The position numbers and the translations under genes were made by a program. From positions 62,001-126,000 of the forward strand of contig UCMT01000003.1 of the NCBI GenBank assembly GCA_900473795.1: DNA of 64,000 bases, read 5' to 3'. Of the stretch, positions 34,067 through 42,587 are shown one piece after another. Below the pieces are notes generated by a model. It had not been told where the DNA came from and did not search any database. It saw nothing but the letters and a program-made list of their open reading frames with translations. This DNA is from Hyphomicrobiales bacterium. Lineage in GTDB: Bacteria > Pseudomonadota > Alphaproteobacteria > Rhizobiales > Rhizobiaceae. Within the stretch, counting starts at the first letter, position 1, and each line of letters begins with the position of its first letter.

Positions 34067-34972
34067 ATGACGCACATCGTGCACGCCGTCGGGCACATGA
34101 AGGTCAATGTCACCGATCCAGAGGCTGTCGTCCGCGATGCAACCGAAATTCTCGGCCTGCACGTCACGCATCAGGACAGCAGCCAAACCTGGTTGAGTTC
34201 GAACGGGCGGGCCGCGGAACTCGTTCTGGTTCATGCAACCGAGAACTCTGCCCATACGATCGGGCTGGAGGCGCTGACGCCGGAGCTGGTGGCTGAGGCG
34301 GCATCGCGCGTCGAAGGCGCCGGTTGCCGGATACTGTCTCACGAACCGAGCCTCGACTGCATCGCCCAAGGCATGACCTTCGCGACGCCGGAAGGGCTGC
34401 GGTTTGAAATTCACACCCCCATCCGCAACAAGACTTATGGCCGGCGCTATCCGACAAGAGGCGTCGGCCCGAACCGGATCGATCACATCAACCTGATCAC
34501 CCCGAATCCGGAAGTCACCCGCGCTCAGCTCGAAGCGATCGGCGGCATGAGGCTGTCAGAACGCATGGTCAATGACGCTCTCAGCTGGATGTATGGCGGC
34601 AATCGCCAGCACCACGTCTTGGGATTGGTCAAGGGTGCTGCCGCCGGGCTGCATCACGTGTCCTTCGAGTTCCTGGAATTCAACCAGTATCTGCGCCTCG
34701 GCGACATTCTCGACCGGTTCGACCGGCAGCTGATGTGGGGCCCCGGCCGCCACCGTCCCGGCGACAACACCTATGCCTACTACACCGATGCTAGCGGCAT
34801 GATGATCGAGTGCTCGGGCGTCATGGCCCATATCGCCGACGATGCCGACTTCACGGCCAATGTCATCACCAATCTCGATCGCCCGGGCAATGTCCGCGAC
34901 ATGAATGTCTGGGGCACGCCCGCGCCGCTCGAATGGCGCGAATATTTCCATCCCTTCGCCAAGATCGCCTGA
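34067..34972 (+). CDS. Extradiol (catechol 2,3-type) dioxygenase, VOC fold
   Basis: A 301-residue two-domain vicinal-oxygen-chelate protein. The iron ligands of type I extradiol enzymes are in place: His140 (RIDHINL), His197 (LHHVSFE) and Glu248 (MIECSG). The N-terminal domain (about residues 7-125) is the non-catalytic repeat. It should cleave a substituted catechol next to its two hydroxyls. A strong GGGAGG site precedes the ATG. The ring substrate is not evident. The following hydrolase and FAH gene fit a meta-cleavage pathway. Confidence 0.87.
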   Translation: MTHIVHAVGHMKVNVTDPEAVVRDATEILGLHVTHQDSSQTWLSSNGRAAELVLVHATENSAHTIGLEALTPELVAEAASRVEGAGCRILSHEPSLDCIAQGMTFATPEGLRFEIHTPIRNKTYGRRYPTRGVGPNRIDHINLITPNPEVTRAQLEAIGGMRLSERMVNDALSWMYGGNRQHHVLGLVKGAAAGLHHVSFEFLEFNQYLRLGDILDRFDRQLMWGPGRHRPGDNTYAYYTDASGMMIECSGVMAHIADDADFTANVITNLDRPGNVRDMNVWGTPAPLEWREYFHPFAKIA

Positions 34973-34993
34973 TCCATACCGAGGTGTAAGACT

Positions 34994-35881
34994 ATGCAGG
35001 AAAAACTGACCTTCATGTCCGACGGCCTGAAACTTTCGGCCGTTCTTCATGTTCCGGATGGGCGCAAGCCTGGCCAGACGCTGCCCGCCTTCATCGTCTG
35101 CCACGGCTTCGTCGGGTCGAAGGATGAAAGCCATGCCCAGATCCAGGCGGAAATGATGGAAGCGTTCGGCTATGTCGCGCTTCGCTTCGATTTCCGCTCA
35201 TGCGGCGAAAGCGAGGGCGCACGCGCTCAGGTTCGCTGCTTCGACCAGGTGGCCGACGCCAAGAACGCACTGACCTTCCTCGCCGGGCGCGAGGAAGTCG
35301 ATCCGAAGCGCATCGGCATCACGGGCCACAGCTTCGGCGCCGCGGTGTCGGTCTATGCCGCCGGTGTCGACGACCGTTTTGCCTGCTGCCTTTCCTCCTG
35401 CGGCTGGGGCAACGGCGAGCGCAAGTTCCGCGGCCAGCATCCCACCCAGGAATCCTGGGACAAATTCATCGGCATTCTGGAAAACGGCCGCAGGCATAAG
35501 CAGGAAACCGGCGAAAGCCTGTGGATGTCCCGCTTCGACGCGGTGCCGATCCCCGAACATCTGCGCAAGAACCTCTCGCCCAAGGCGATCATGGAAATCC
35601 CGGTGGAGACCGCCTGGTCCATGTACAATTTCCGCGCAGACGATGTGGTGGCCAATATCGCGCCGCGCCCGCTGCTTCTCTTCCACACGGCAAATGACAT
35701 CATCACGCCAACCATCGAATCCATCCGGATGTTCGAGAAGGCGGGCCAGCCGAGCGAACTCATGCTGATCGACACGACCGCGCATTTCCCGCTCGCACCC
35801 AACGACGCGCCGCGCACGAAAATGATGGTCAAGGGCTGGCTCGACAAATTCTTCCCGTCTCCGCTCGGCGGTGCGTCATGA
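34994..35881 (+). CDS. Alpha/beta hydrolase (dienelactone hydrolase/S9-like)
   Basis: A 295-residue serine hydrolase. The nucleophile elbow is GHSFGA (about residues 111-116), the Asp is in TANDIITP, and the His is in the late AHFPL segment. The N-terminal CHGFVGSKDE motif contributes the oxyanion hole. Its place after the dioxygenase suggests hydrolysis of the meta-cleavage product or an ester precursor. It ends in ATGA overlap with the dehydrogenase gene. Confidence 0.83.
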   Translation: MQEKLTFMSDGLKLSAVLHVPDGRKPGQTLPAFIVCHGFVGSKDESHAQIQAEMMEAFGYVALRFDFRSCGESEGARAQVRCFDQVADAKNALTFLAGREEVDPKRIGITGHSFGAAVSVYAAGVDDRFACCLSSCGWGNGERKFRGQHPTQESWDKFIGILENGRRHKQETGESLWMSRFDAVPIPEHLRKNLSPKAIMEIPVETAWSMYNFRADDVVANIAPRPLLLFHTANDIITPTIESIRMFEKAGQPSELMLIDTTAHFPLAPNDAPRTKMMVKGWLDKFFPSPLGGAS

Positions 35882-36933
35882 ACGTGGCACCGGCAAGGAA
35901 ATTGATCCCGAAGGCTGCGCTTGAAGCCTTCTCCGCCTCTCTTCTGGAAGCGGGCGGCTTCAGGCCGGATTACGCCCGCCAGACCGCAGAACTGCTGGTC
36001 TGGGCCAATCTGCGCGGCGCCGATTCCCATGGCGTGCTGCGTATCCCGCGTTATATCGAGATGGCCGAACTCGGCATCGTCAAGGGTGATGCCAAACCGG
36101 CGCTCGCACGCGAATTCGGGGCAATCGCCGTTATCGACGGCGATCTTGCACCGGGGGCCGCCGGCTTGGCCCTGGCGGCAGACAAAGCGGTGGGTCTTGC
36201 AGGGAAATTTGGAATCGGCCTCTGCTCGATCATGCGCACCAGCCATGCCGGCGCGGTCGGCTATTTCGCCGAAAGAGTGGCAAAGGCGGGCATGGTCGGC
36301 ATCGTCATGTCGGCGTCGAAGCCTTTGATGGTCTATCACGGATCCCGCGGCGAAGGCGTTTCGACCAATCCCCTGTCGATCGCCGCGCCTGGCAACAACC
36401 CGGATCGCCCCATCCTCCTCGACATGTCGACGGCTGCCGTGGCGCTTGGCAAGGTGATGGCCGCCAGGGATGCAGGAAAGCCCATTCCCCCGGATTGGGG
36501 GGTCGACTCCAGCGGCGTCGTGACGACCGACCCCGCGCAGGTCAAGGCCGTGCTGCCCATGGCTGGACCCAAGGGATCAGGCTTGTCGCTGATGATTGAG
36601 GTGCTCGTCAGCCTTCTCGGCGGAAATCCGCTCATCTCCGTTGCCCTGAAGGAAAAGCGGGACGCAGGCTTCAACGGCCTCGTTGTCGCGATCGATCCGA
36701 GAGCATTCGGATTGAACGTCCCGTTCGAAGATGAAATCGAACGGCTCGCCGGCGCAATCCGGTCCCTGTCGCCGGCAGAAGGCGTGGACCAGGTTCGGTT
36801 GCCGGGAGAGCGAGGTTTCGACCTGGCGGAAAAACGGATTGCGGACGGAATTCCGATTGCCGCCGGCACCGCCACGCGTCTGGCCGCGGAAGCGGAAAAG
36901 CGCGGCGTAGCGATCCCCTTGCCGTTTCAGTGA
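35878..36933 (+). CDS. Malate/L-lactate/ureidoglycolate dehydrogenase-family oxidoreductase
   Basis: A 351-residue Ldh_2-family (type 2 malate/lactate dehydrogenase) protein. The family landmarks ADSHGVLRIPRY (about residues 48-59), the catalytic His in RTSHAGAVGYF and the GPKGSGLSLMIEVL segment are present. These enzymes use NAD(P)H with 2-oxo or 2-hydroxy acids. At the end of the operon it could reduce or oxidise a small 2-oxo acid released by the FAH enzyme. The ATGA overlap indicates coupling with the hydrolase. Confidence 0.87.
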   Translation: MNVAPARKLIPKAALEAFSASLLEAGGFRPDYARQTAELLVWANLRGADSHGVLRIPRYIEMAELGIVKGDAKPALAREFGAIAVIDGDLAPGAAGLALAADKAVGLAGKFGIGLCSIMRTSHAGAVGYFAERVAKAGMVGIVMSASKPLMVYHGSRGEGVSTNPLSIAAPGNNPDRPILLDMSTAAVALGKVMAARDAGKPIPPDWGVDSSGVVTTDPAQVKAVLPMAGPKGSGLSLMIEVLVSLLGGNPLISVALKEKRDAGFNGLVVAIDPRAFGLNVPFEDEIERLAGAIRSLSPAEGVDQVRLPGERGFDLAEKRIADGIPIAAGTATRLAAEAEKRGVAIPLPFQ

Positions 36934-36969
36934 CAAAGTCTCCTCAATGGACGGCCCTGCGGCGACTGT

Positions 36970-37176
36970 TCAAGGCTCGATGGCTCCGCGCAATCGGGGC
37001 GACACCATGTTACCGCGGATCTCGACGAGGGCCTGATCATTGAGCAGGGCATCCACCCGCATCGGCAACGAGACAATCGTCTTGCCGGGCCAGCCCCGGC
37101 TCCTACGCATCCGAGCGCATGGAGTGACGAGGCCGATAAATAGGCAGCCCCCAATCAGATGGCATTTCCGCTTCAT
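36970..37176 (-). CDS. Small putative lipoprotein or exported peptide
   Basis: A 68-residue frame with an outstanding ribosome site (GGAGGAGG) 4-11 bases before the ATG at 37176. The N-terminus MKRKCHLIGGCLFIGLVTPCA is positively charged and then hydrophobic, like a short signal peptide. LVTPC could serve as a lipobox. The mature part has no recognised domain. The ribosome site and signal-like start are the main support. Confidence 0.42.
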   Translation of the reverse strand: MKRKCHLIGGCLFIGLVTPCARMRRSRGWPGKTIVSLPMRVDALLNDQALVEIRGNMVSPRLRGAIEP

Positions 37177-37385
37177 CGTCCTCCTCCGACAACGGCAATT
37201 AGCCAGATGGCTGTCCCAACCGTGAAGCGATGCAATGAGGTCGCAGGCAGAGAAAGCGCCTCCGGAAGTGTTGCTTATTTGCGACACATTCTGCGTGATG
37301 TCTGCAATTCGAAATTGTACACTTGCCGATCAGCCGGTCTCGTGTAACGTAGCGTCATTCGCAATTCAAATCAGAGGAGGCATCA

Positions 37386-37490
37386 ATGAAAACCATTCTC
37401 GTATTTATGCGCCTCTCTGGCGGAACGGCTGTCATGGCATCGATGCGTTGCGCATCTCGCCCAGGCCGATATTGGTCCCTAGGCGCCTAA
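37386..37490 (+). CDS. Very small ORF with strong ribosome site
   Basis: A 34-residue frame (MKTILVFMRL...) follows AGAGGAGG by 5 bases. The opening resembles a start that once led into a longer protein, so it may be the stub of a truncated gene or a genuine small peptide. No domain is recognised. Confidence 0.25.
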   Translation: MKTILVFMRLSGGTAVMASMRCASRPGRYWSLGA

Positions 37491-37629
37491 GCCTCGGATC
37501 TGCCGATTGGCACTTTCCCATTTGACCTGACGTAACCGGCCAGCGGAGCGATTGTTCGTATCCCGCGTCCGGACGTTTCCTAACCTTCAAAAGAGGACCT
37601 GGCTGCAGTGTTGCGCCGGGACAGAAAAC

Positions 37630-37860
37630 ATGCGCGAAGCACAATCTTTAGTTGTTGATACCCTTGCGGCAACGGTCGATGACCTGTGCCAGAAGTTCGG
37701 TGCCTGGAAGACCACGCACGCATTGATCCGGGCCGTCTGGAGGCATCGTCAAACGAAGAACCATATCTCCAGCCTGTCGAACCGGATGCGCCGCGACATC
37801 GGCCTTCCGGAGGATGTGTCCCTGGAAGCCAGATTTTCCGTTTGGGATATCCGCTTGTAA
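37630..37860 (+). CDS. DUF1127-containing small protein
   Basis: A 76-residue basic protein. The C-terminal half carries the DUF1127 pattern (HISSLSNRMRRDIGLPEDV). The ATG at 37630 is chosen because it gives the usual length; a longer frame adds an unrelated tail. Small arginine-rich DUF1127 proteins of alphaproteobacteria bind RNA or act in phosphate and carbon metabolism. Here it stands alone before a strong terminator. The exact role is unknown. Confidence 0.7.
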   Translation: MREAQSLVVDTLAATVDDLCQKFGAWKTTHALIRAVWRHRQTKNHISSLSNRMRRDIGLPEDVSLEARFSVWDIRL

Positions 37861-37878
37861 ATCCGGGAGGGCTTAAGA

Positions 37879-37919
37879 AGTAAACTCCCGCGGCTTCCGC
37901 TGCGGGAGTTTACTCGTCC
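37879..37919. terminator. Bidirectional terminator
   Basis: A perfect 13-bp stem (37879-37891 with 37902-37914) has a 10-base loop. T-rich sequence follows on the + side and the AGTAAACT arm gives a partial T-rich side on the - strand. It separates the converging DUF1127 and SfnB-like genes. Confidence 0.75.
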
Positions 37920-37923
37920 TTTT

Positions 37924-39171
37924 TCAGCTCCAGGCATGAAGCGGCGGCTTTTCTCCGTTGAGGAAATATTTGCCCAGGATGGCATATTTCCAGCGCACCG
38001 GATCGTGGAGCGTGTGGGTCCGGGCGTTGCGCCAATGCCGGTCGAGCCCGTGTTCTGCGAGCGTCGAGCGCGTGCCGGCCAGTTCGAACAGCTTGTTGGT
38101 GGCAGCGATGGCGATCTCGGTCGACAGGATCTTGGCTTCGGCAGTGACGATCTGCGCTTCGGCGACGGTCTCGGCATTCGGGTTGGCGACCGCCCGGTCG
38201 ATGGCAAAGCCAGCCTTTTCCAGTAGCGCCTGCGCCGCGTGCAGGCGAAGCGTCAGATCACCGATCGCCTGGATCGTGTAAGGATCATCCCAGGCATTGT
38301 CGACGCCGGAGTCCACCCAGGCGCGGCTCTTGGTGCGCACGAAGCTGACGGTCTCGTCGATTGCCGCCTGGGCGATGCCGGTGTCAACGGCAACCTGGAT
38401 GATCTGGAAGATCGCGCCGTCTGCGGTCGGTACCTCGTAGCCTTTGTAGCCTGGCACCAGATGCGTCTTCGGCACCTTGACGTCGTTGAGCAGGACCGTA
38501 CCCGACAAGGTCGTGCGCTGGCCGAACGACGACCAGTCGTCAATCACCGTCAGGCCCGGCGCATCGCGCTCGGCGATGGCGTACCAGGCACGACCTGCGT
38601 CGTCGAGCGCAACAATCGGCACCAGATGCGCGAGCAGCGCGCCGGAGGAATAAAACTTCTGGCCGTTGACGATCACGTGGTCGCCCGCATCGGTGAAGCG
38701 GGTCTCAAAATCCACGGCCCGCTTCGACCCGAACTCGGAAAAGGCATTGCCGAACCGCGTGCCCTTCAGCACTTCGGCGAAGAGAAGCGTCTGCTGTTCC
38801 TCGTCCGAGACGGTTCTGATGGCTGCGACCACGCCGAGGTGGTTCTGTGCGATCTGGCCGATGGAGGAATCTGCGGCAGAAATGATTTCGATCACCCGTG
38901 CCAGGGTCGCATAGGACACCTCAGGGCCGCCGAATTTCTTCGGGACGTTGATCGACCAGAGGCCGCTCTGGGAAAAGGCGTCGAGCTCCTTGACCGGCCA
39001 GATGCGCTCGCGGTCGCGCTCGGCGGAGCCGGTGACGAACTGGGCCGCAAGCGCCTTGGCGATGGTGATCGCTTCTTCATCGGTCTTGATGACATGGGCC
39101 GGTTCGCTCGGTCGCGGGACCGGAGGTACCGCCTTTGCGGCATTTTCTGTATTGACGTTGGAAAGGGTCAT
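37924..39171 (-). CDS. Acyl-CoA-dehydrogenase-like flavoprotein, SfnB type
   Basis: A 415-residue flavoprotein of the acyl-CoA dehydrogenase superfamily, closest to SfnB/DszC-like sulfur-acquisition oxidoreductases. Landmarks are the N-terminal PVKELDAFSQSGLW segment, NAFSEFG in the flavin region and the final LHDPVRWKYAILG typical of the DszC group. These enzymes use reduced flavin and oxygen on organosulfur compounds. It is the last gene of the leftward operon. With SfnG and a flavin reductase at the other end it forms a sulfone/sulfonate assimilation set. A strong AGGAGA site precedes the ATG. Confidence 0.82.
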   Translation of the reverse strand: MTLSNVNTENAAKAVPPVPRPSEPAHVIKTDEEAITIAKALAAQFVTGSAERDRERIWPVKELDAFSQSGLWSINVPKKFGGPEVSYATLARVIEIISAADSSIGQIAQNHLGVVAAIRTVSDEEQQTLLFAEVLKGTRFGNAFSEFGSKRAVDFETRFTDAGDHVIVNGQKFYSSGALLAHLVPIVALDDAGRAWYAIAERDAPGLTVIDDWSSFGQRTTLSGTVLLNDVKVPKTHLVPGYKGYEVPTADGAIFQIIQVAVDTGIAQAAIDETVSFVRTKSRAWVDSGVDNAWDDPYTIQAIGDLTLRLHAAQALLEKAGFAIDRAVANPNAETVAEAQIVTAEAKILSTEIAIAATNKLFELAGTRSTLAEHGLDRHWRNARTHTLHDPVRWKYAILGKYFLNGEKPPLHAWS

Positions 39172-39200
39172 GCGCGTCTTCTCCTGTTGGATCGGATGGT

Positions 39201-39983
39201 TCAGTTCACTGCCAGGGACAGCGTTGGAACGGTGGTTTTCTGGCCGAGGTAGAAAGCCTTGATTTCGTCCCGGTTGCGCAGGTCACGCGCGTCGCCCGAC
39301 AGCACCGAAATGCCGTTTTCCAGTACAGTGGCACGGTCTGCATATTTCAGGGCAACGGCGGAATTCTGCTCGGCGACGAGGATCGACAGCCCCTCTTCGC
39401 GGTTGAGTCTGCGCAGCGTGCGGAAAATGTCCTGGACGATGATCGGCGCCAGCCCCATCGAGGGCTCGTCGAGCACGAGAAGGCGCGGACGCGACATCAG
39501 TGCCCGACCGATCGCCGCCATCTGTTGCTCGCCTCCTGATGTCAGGCCGCACAGGGTCCGGCGTTTCTCCTTCAGCCGCGGGAAATAGGTATAGGTTTTC
39601 TCCAGGTCCTCGTTGATGTCGCGGCGCGTGGCGCCGCGGCCAAGACCGCCGGCAACGAGGTTTTCCTCCACCGTCAGGCTGCGAAAGCAATGACGGCCTT
39701 CAAGAACCTGAACGAGACCGGCGCGGACCAAGCCCGACGGCGGGGTTCTGCCGACATCGAGGCCATCAAAGCGGATGCTGCCGGCGGTGACCTGGCCGCG
39801 TTCGGCGGACAGAAGATTGGAAATGGCCTTCAGCGTCGTCGTCTTGCCGCCGCCATTGGCGCCGAGCAGCGCGACGACCTCGCCGCGCGCAACGGTGAAG
39901 CTGACCCCGCCAAGGGCGGCAATCGCATGATTGTAGGTTGCCTTCAATCCGCTGACGTCAAGGATAACGCTGTCATGAGCCAT
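39201..39983 (-). CDS. Branched-chain-type ABC transporter ATPase, LivF-like
   Basis: A 260-residue ATPase with Walker A GANGGGKTT (about residues 38-46), the signature LTSGGEQQM and Walker B LLVLDEPSMGLAP. LivF landmarks (VPEGR-like VLEGRHCF, QNSAVALKYADRATVLENG) are clear. The start at 39983 gives the normal length; a longer frame runs through a hairpin region. It pairs with the LivG-like ATPase of the same operon. Confidence 0.88.
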   Translation of the reverse strand: MAHDSVILDVSGLKATYNHAIAALGGVSFTVARGEVVALLGANGGGKTTTLKAISNLLSAERGQVTAGSIRFDGLDVGRTPPSGLVRAGLVQVLEGRHCFRSLTVEENLVAGGLGRGATRRDINEDLEKTYTYFPRLKEKRRTLCGLTSGGEQQMAAIGRALMSRPRLLVLDEPSMGLAPIIVQDIFRTLRRLNREEGLSILVAEQNSAVALKYADRATVLENGISVLSGDARDLRNRDEIKAFYLGQKTTVPTLSLAVN

Positions 39984-40078
39984 GGGTAAATTCCTGTCTG
40001 CCCGCAAGGGCTTGGGCTGGGAACGGAACGGGCGCGAAGGCGGATGAGAGGGATCGACAGCCTTCCCTCGCGCCCGAT

Positions 40079-40116
40079 CTTCAACGCGGCGCACGGTGTT
40101 GCGCGCCGCGTTGAAG
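40079..40116 (-). terminator. Intraoperon hairpin after the binding-protein gene
   Basis: A perfect 14-bp GC-rich stem (40079-40092 with 40103-40116) lies just past the binding-protein stop. It probably protects or attenuates so that the binding protein is made in excess over the ATPase downstream. Confidence 0.6.
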
Positions 40117-40118
40117 GT

Positions 40119-41453
40119 TCAGTTGGTGGCGGTTTCGGCGTCTTCCGCCGTGCGCAGTTTGATGCCCTTCTCGGCGGCATAAGCCTCCGAGGACTTCTCG
40201 ATGATGGGACGCAGCAATGCCCAGTCGGGTGCAATCCAGTCGGAAACGACGTTCCACTTGGCACCGTCCCACTGCTGGAACGTCACGTAGCCGTTGCCCT
40301 CGTGATTATCCCAGCTGACGTTGATCGAGTGGAACAGATCCTTGGCGCCAAGCGCCTCGACGCGCGCCGGATCGAGCTGCAGGTGTTCGAAGCCCCAGCG
40401 GACTTCATCTCCGGTCAGCGCGCGCTTGCCGAACTTTTCCTGTGCGATGCGGATTGCTTCGACATTCAGGATGCCGTTGACGATGCCGAGATTGTGGTAG
40501 ACCGAGCCGATACGCCTCTTGTCTTCGAGGTTGCCCTTGCCGGCGTCGTAGACCGTCTTGACGATCTCCTTGACGACCGGATACTCGACGCCCGATGCCT
40601 GCGTCGTGATCGCCGTGTAGCCCTTGGCCGCTTCGCCGGCGGGAATGGCGTCCTCTTCCGAGTTCGACCAGACATTGCCGATGATATGGTCAACCGGGAA
40701 GCCGGTCTTGGCCGCCGTCTTCAGCGCCACCGGGTTCATCACGCCCCAGCCGCGTAGAACGACATAATCCGGCTTGGCACGGCGGATGGCGAGCCATTGC
40801 GACTGCTGCTCGTTGCCCGGATGCGGGACCTCGATCTGCTGCAGCTCGAAACCGTATTTTTTTGCGAGCAACTCGTAGATCGGGATGGTTTCCTTGCCAT
40901 AGGGCGAGCCGTGATAGAGCACGGCGATCTTTTTGCCCTTCAGGCTTTCAAGACCACCTTCCTTGGCGGCGATGTAGTTCACGATGCCGGACGTCTCGCT
41001 GTAAGGATTGAGCAGCAACGGAAAGACGTAAGGGAAAACACGGCCGTCGGTGCTGTCGGTGCGGCCATGATTGATGGTGATGAGCGGCACCTTGTCCTGG
41101 GTGATCCGGTCGATCATGGCATAAGCGATGCCGACGGAAAGCGGGTTCCAGGCAGCAACGTTCGGGTTGCTCTTCAGGCGCTCATAAGCCTCGACGCCAC
41201 GCTCGACCTCGTATTGTGTTTCAGCTTCCGACCATGTCAGCTTGACGCCGCCCACACCGCCGTCGCGGATGTTGATCAGGTTGAGATAGTCGATGAAGCC
41301 GCCGAAGAAACCGGTGCCGCCGGCTGCATAGGGGCCGACACGATAGCTTTGCAGCGGGAAATACTGCTCGTCGGCATGGGCAGCCGGAAGGGCCACGGTG
41401 AAGGCAATGCCGGCAGCTAGGGCTGCGACCCTGATTTTGCTGAAGATCGTCAT
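40119..41453 (-). CDS. Liv-type ABC transporter substrate-binding protein
   Basis: A 444-residue periplasmic protein with a signal peptide cleaved after AHA near residue 27, followed by a type I binding fold (Peripla_BP_6). It is longer than classical LivJ and resembles urea/amide- or branched-chain-type binding proteins of unassigned specificity. Because it sits in an organosulfur operon, its ligand is probably an organosulfur compound such as a sulfone or sulfonate rather than leucine. That is inferred from context. Confidence 0.85.
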   Translation of the reverse strand: MTIFSKIRVAALAAGIAFTVALPAAHADEQYFPLQSYRVGPYAAGGTGFFGGFIDYLNLINIRDGGVGGVKLTWSEAETQYEVERGVEAYERLKSNPNVAAWNPLSVGIAYAMIDRITQDKVPLITINHGRTDSTDGRVFPYVFPLLLNPYSETSGIVNYIAAKEGGLESLKGKKIAVLYHGSPYGKETIPIYELLAKKYGFELQQIEVPHPGNEQQSQWLAIRRAKPDYVVLRGWGVMNPVALKTAAKTGFPVDHIIGNVWSNSEEDAIPAGEAAKGYTAITTQASGVEYPVVKEIVKTVYDAGKGNLEDKRRIGSVYHNLGIVNGILNVEAIRIAQEKFGKRALTGDEVRWGFEHLQLDPARVEALGAKDLFHSINVSWDNHEGNGYVTFQQWDGAKWNVVSDWIAPDWALLRPIIEKSSEAYAAEKGIKLRTAEDAETATN

Positions 41454-41543
41454 TTAGAACATGCTCCTGGTATCGACCGGGCAATCGCCGGGTCTTGAAT
41501 TGATCTGAAAGGATGTTGGGAGCTTGACTGGCTCCGCACTTGA

Positions 41544-42584
41544 TCAGGACTGCCGCAAAGCGGTCCCGATACGTTTTCGCGTCCTGTCACAGAGGGCGGC
41601 GAGGCCATCCGGTTCGAGGACCAGAAAGAGGATGATGAGGGCGCCGAGCACGATGCGCTGGGTCATGTCGAGCACGCCTGAATCGAAGACGTCGCCGAAC
41701 AGGAAAGCGCCGAGCCGCGACAGAAGCAGCGGAAAGACGACGATCAAGGCCGCGCCGAAAAAGGCGCCCCTGATCGAGGCGAGGCCGCCGATGATGACGA
41801 TGAACAGGATCTGGAACGACCGGTCGAGGTTGAAGCCGGCCGGCTCCACGGTGCGAAGATAGGCGAAGGCCCAGAGCACGCCGGCCACGCCAATGATGAA
41901 GGAGGAGATCGCGAAGGCGAGAAGCTTGGTCGTCAGCACCGGCACGCCGATGATACGGGCTGCCGTTTCGTTGTCTCTCACCGCAATGAAGTTTCTGCCG
42001 GTCTGCGAATTGACCAGGCGATAGGCGATGAACGTCAGCACGCTGACGACGGTCAATGCAAAATAATATCGACCGATCGGACCTTCGAAGACGAAGCCGG
42101 CGATAGCCAGCGGCGGCGCATCGATGACGCCGGATGCCGAATCGTTGGAAAACCAGCTGAACTTCGTCAAAGCCCATTGCACGAAAAACTGCGCTGCCAA
42201 CGTTGAGACCGCCAGGTAGAAGCCCTTGAGGCGCAGGCTCGGCAGGCCGAATACCAGGCCGATGGCGGCGGCCGCAAAGCCGGCAAGCACGATGCTGGCA
42301 ATCAGCGGCAGACTGTCGATCCGCAGGTTGAAGTTGAAGGCGGCGAAGGCGCCGACCGCCATGAAGGCAGCACTACCAAGCGAGACCTGGCCCGCATAGC
42401 CCGTCAGTATGTTGAGGCCGAGGCCGGCGAGGCTGAGCGCCAGGAAAGGCAAGAGGATCGCCTCGAACAGGTAGCTCGTGCCCCAAAACGGTACCGCGCC
42501 ATAGGCGACCGCAAGCACTGCCAGCGGCGCAGCCCATCCGGGCAAGGACCGGTACGAAGGAAGATCGGTGGTGACGTCGGACAT
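41544..42584 (-). CDS. Liv-type ABC transporter permease, LivM-like
   Basis: A 346-residue polytopic permease with about eight or nine membrane segments. The LivM hallmarks LNILTGYAGQVSLGSAAFMAVGAF and the central NETAARIIGVPV loop are present. The ATG at 42584 follows the LivH stop by 3 bases; a TTG immediately before it is also in frame. Confidence 0.88.
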   Translation of the reverse strand: MSDVTTDLPSYRSLPGWAAPLAVLAVAYGAVPFWGTSYLFEAILLPFLALSLAGLGLNILTGYAGQVSLGSAAFMAVGAFAAFNFNLRIDSLPLIASIVLAGFAAAAIGLVFGLPSLRLKGFYLAVSTLAAQFFVQWALTKFSWFSNDSASGVIDAPPLAIAGFVFEGPIGRYYFALTVVSVLTFIAYRLVNSQTGRNFIAVRDNETAARIIGVPVLTTKLLAFAISSFIIGVAGVLWAFAYLRTVEPAGFNLDRSFQILFIVIIGGLASIRGAFFGAALIVVFPLLLSRLGAFLFGDVFDSGVLDMTQRIVLGALIILFLVLEPDGLAALCDRTRKRIGTALRQS

Positions 42585-42587
42585 CAA

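Larger units (their letters stand above)
36934..37629. other. Sparse region between the meta-cleavage operon and the DUF1127 gene
   Basis: It holds one leftward small ORF with a signal-like N-terminus (36970-37176) and one rightward 34-residue ORF (37386-37490), both listed separately because of strong ribosome sites. No other coding or structural signal is convincing. Confidence 0.45.
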
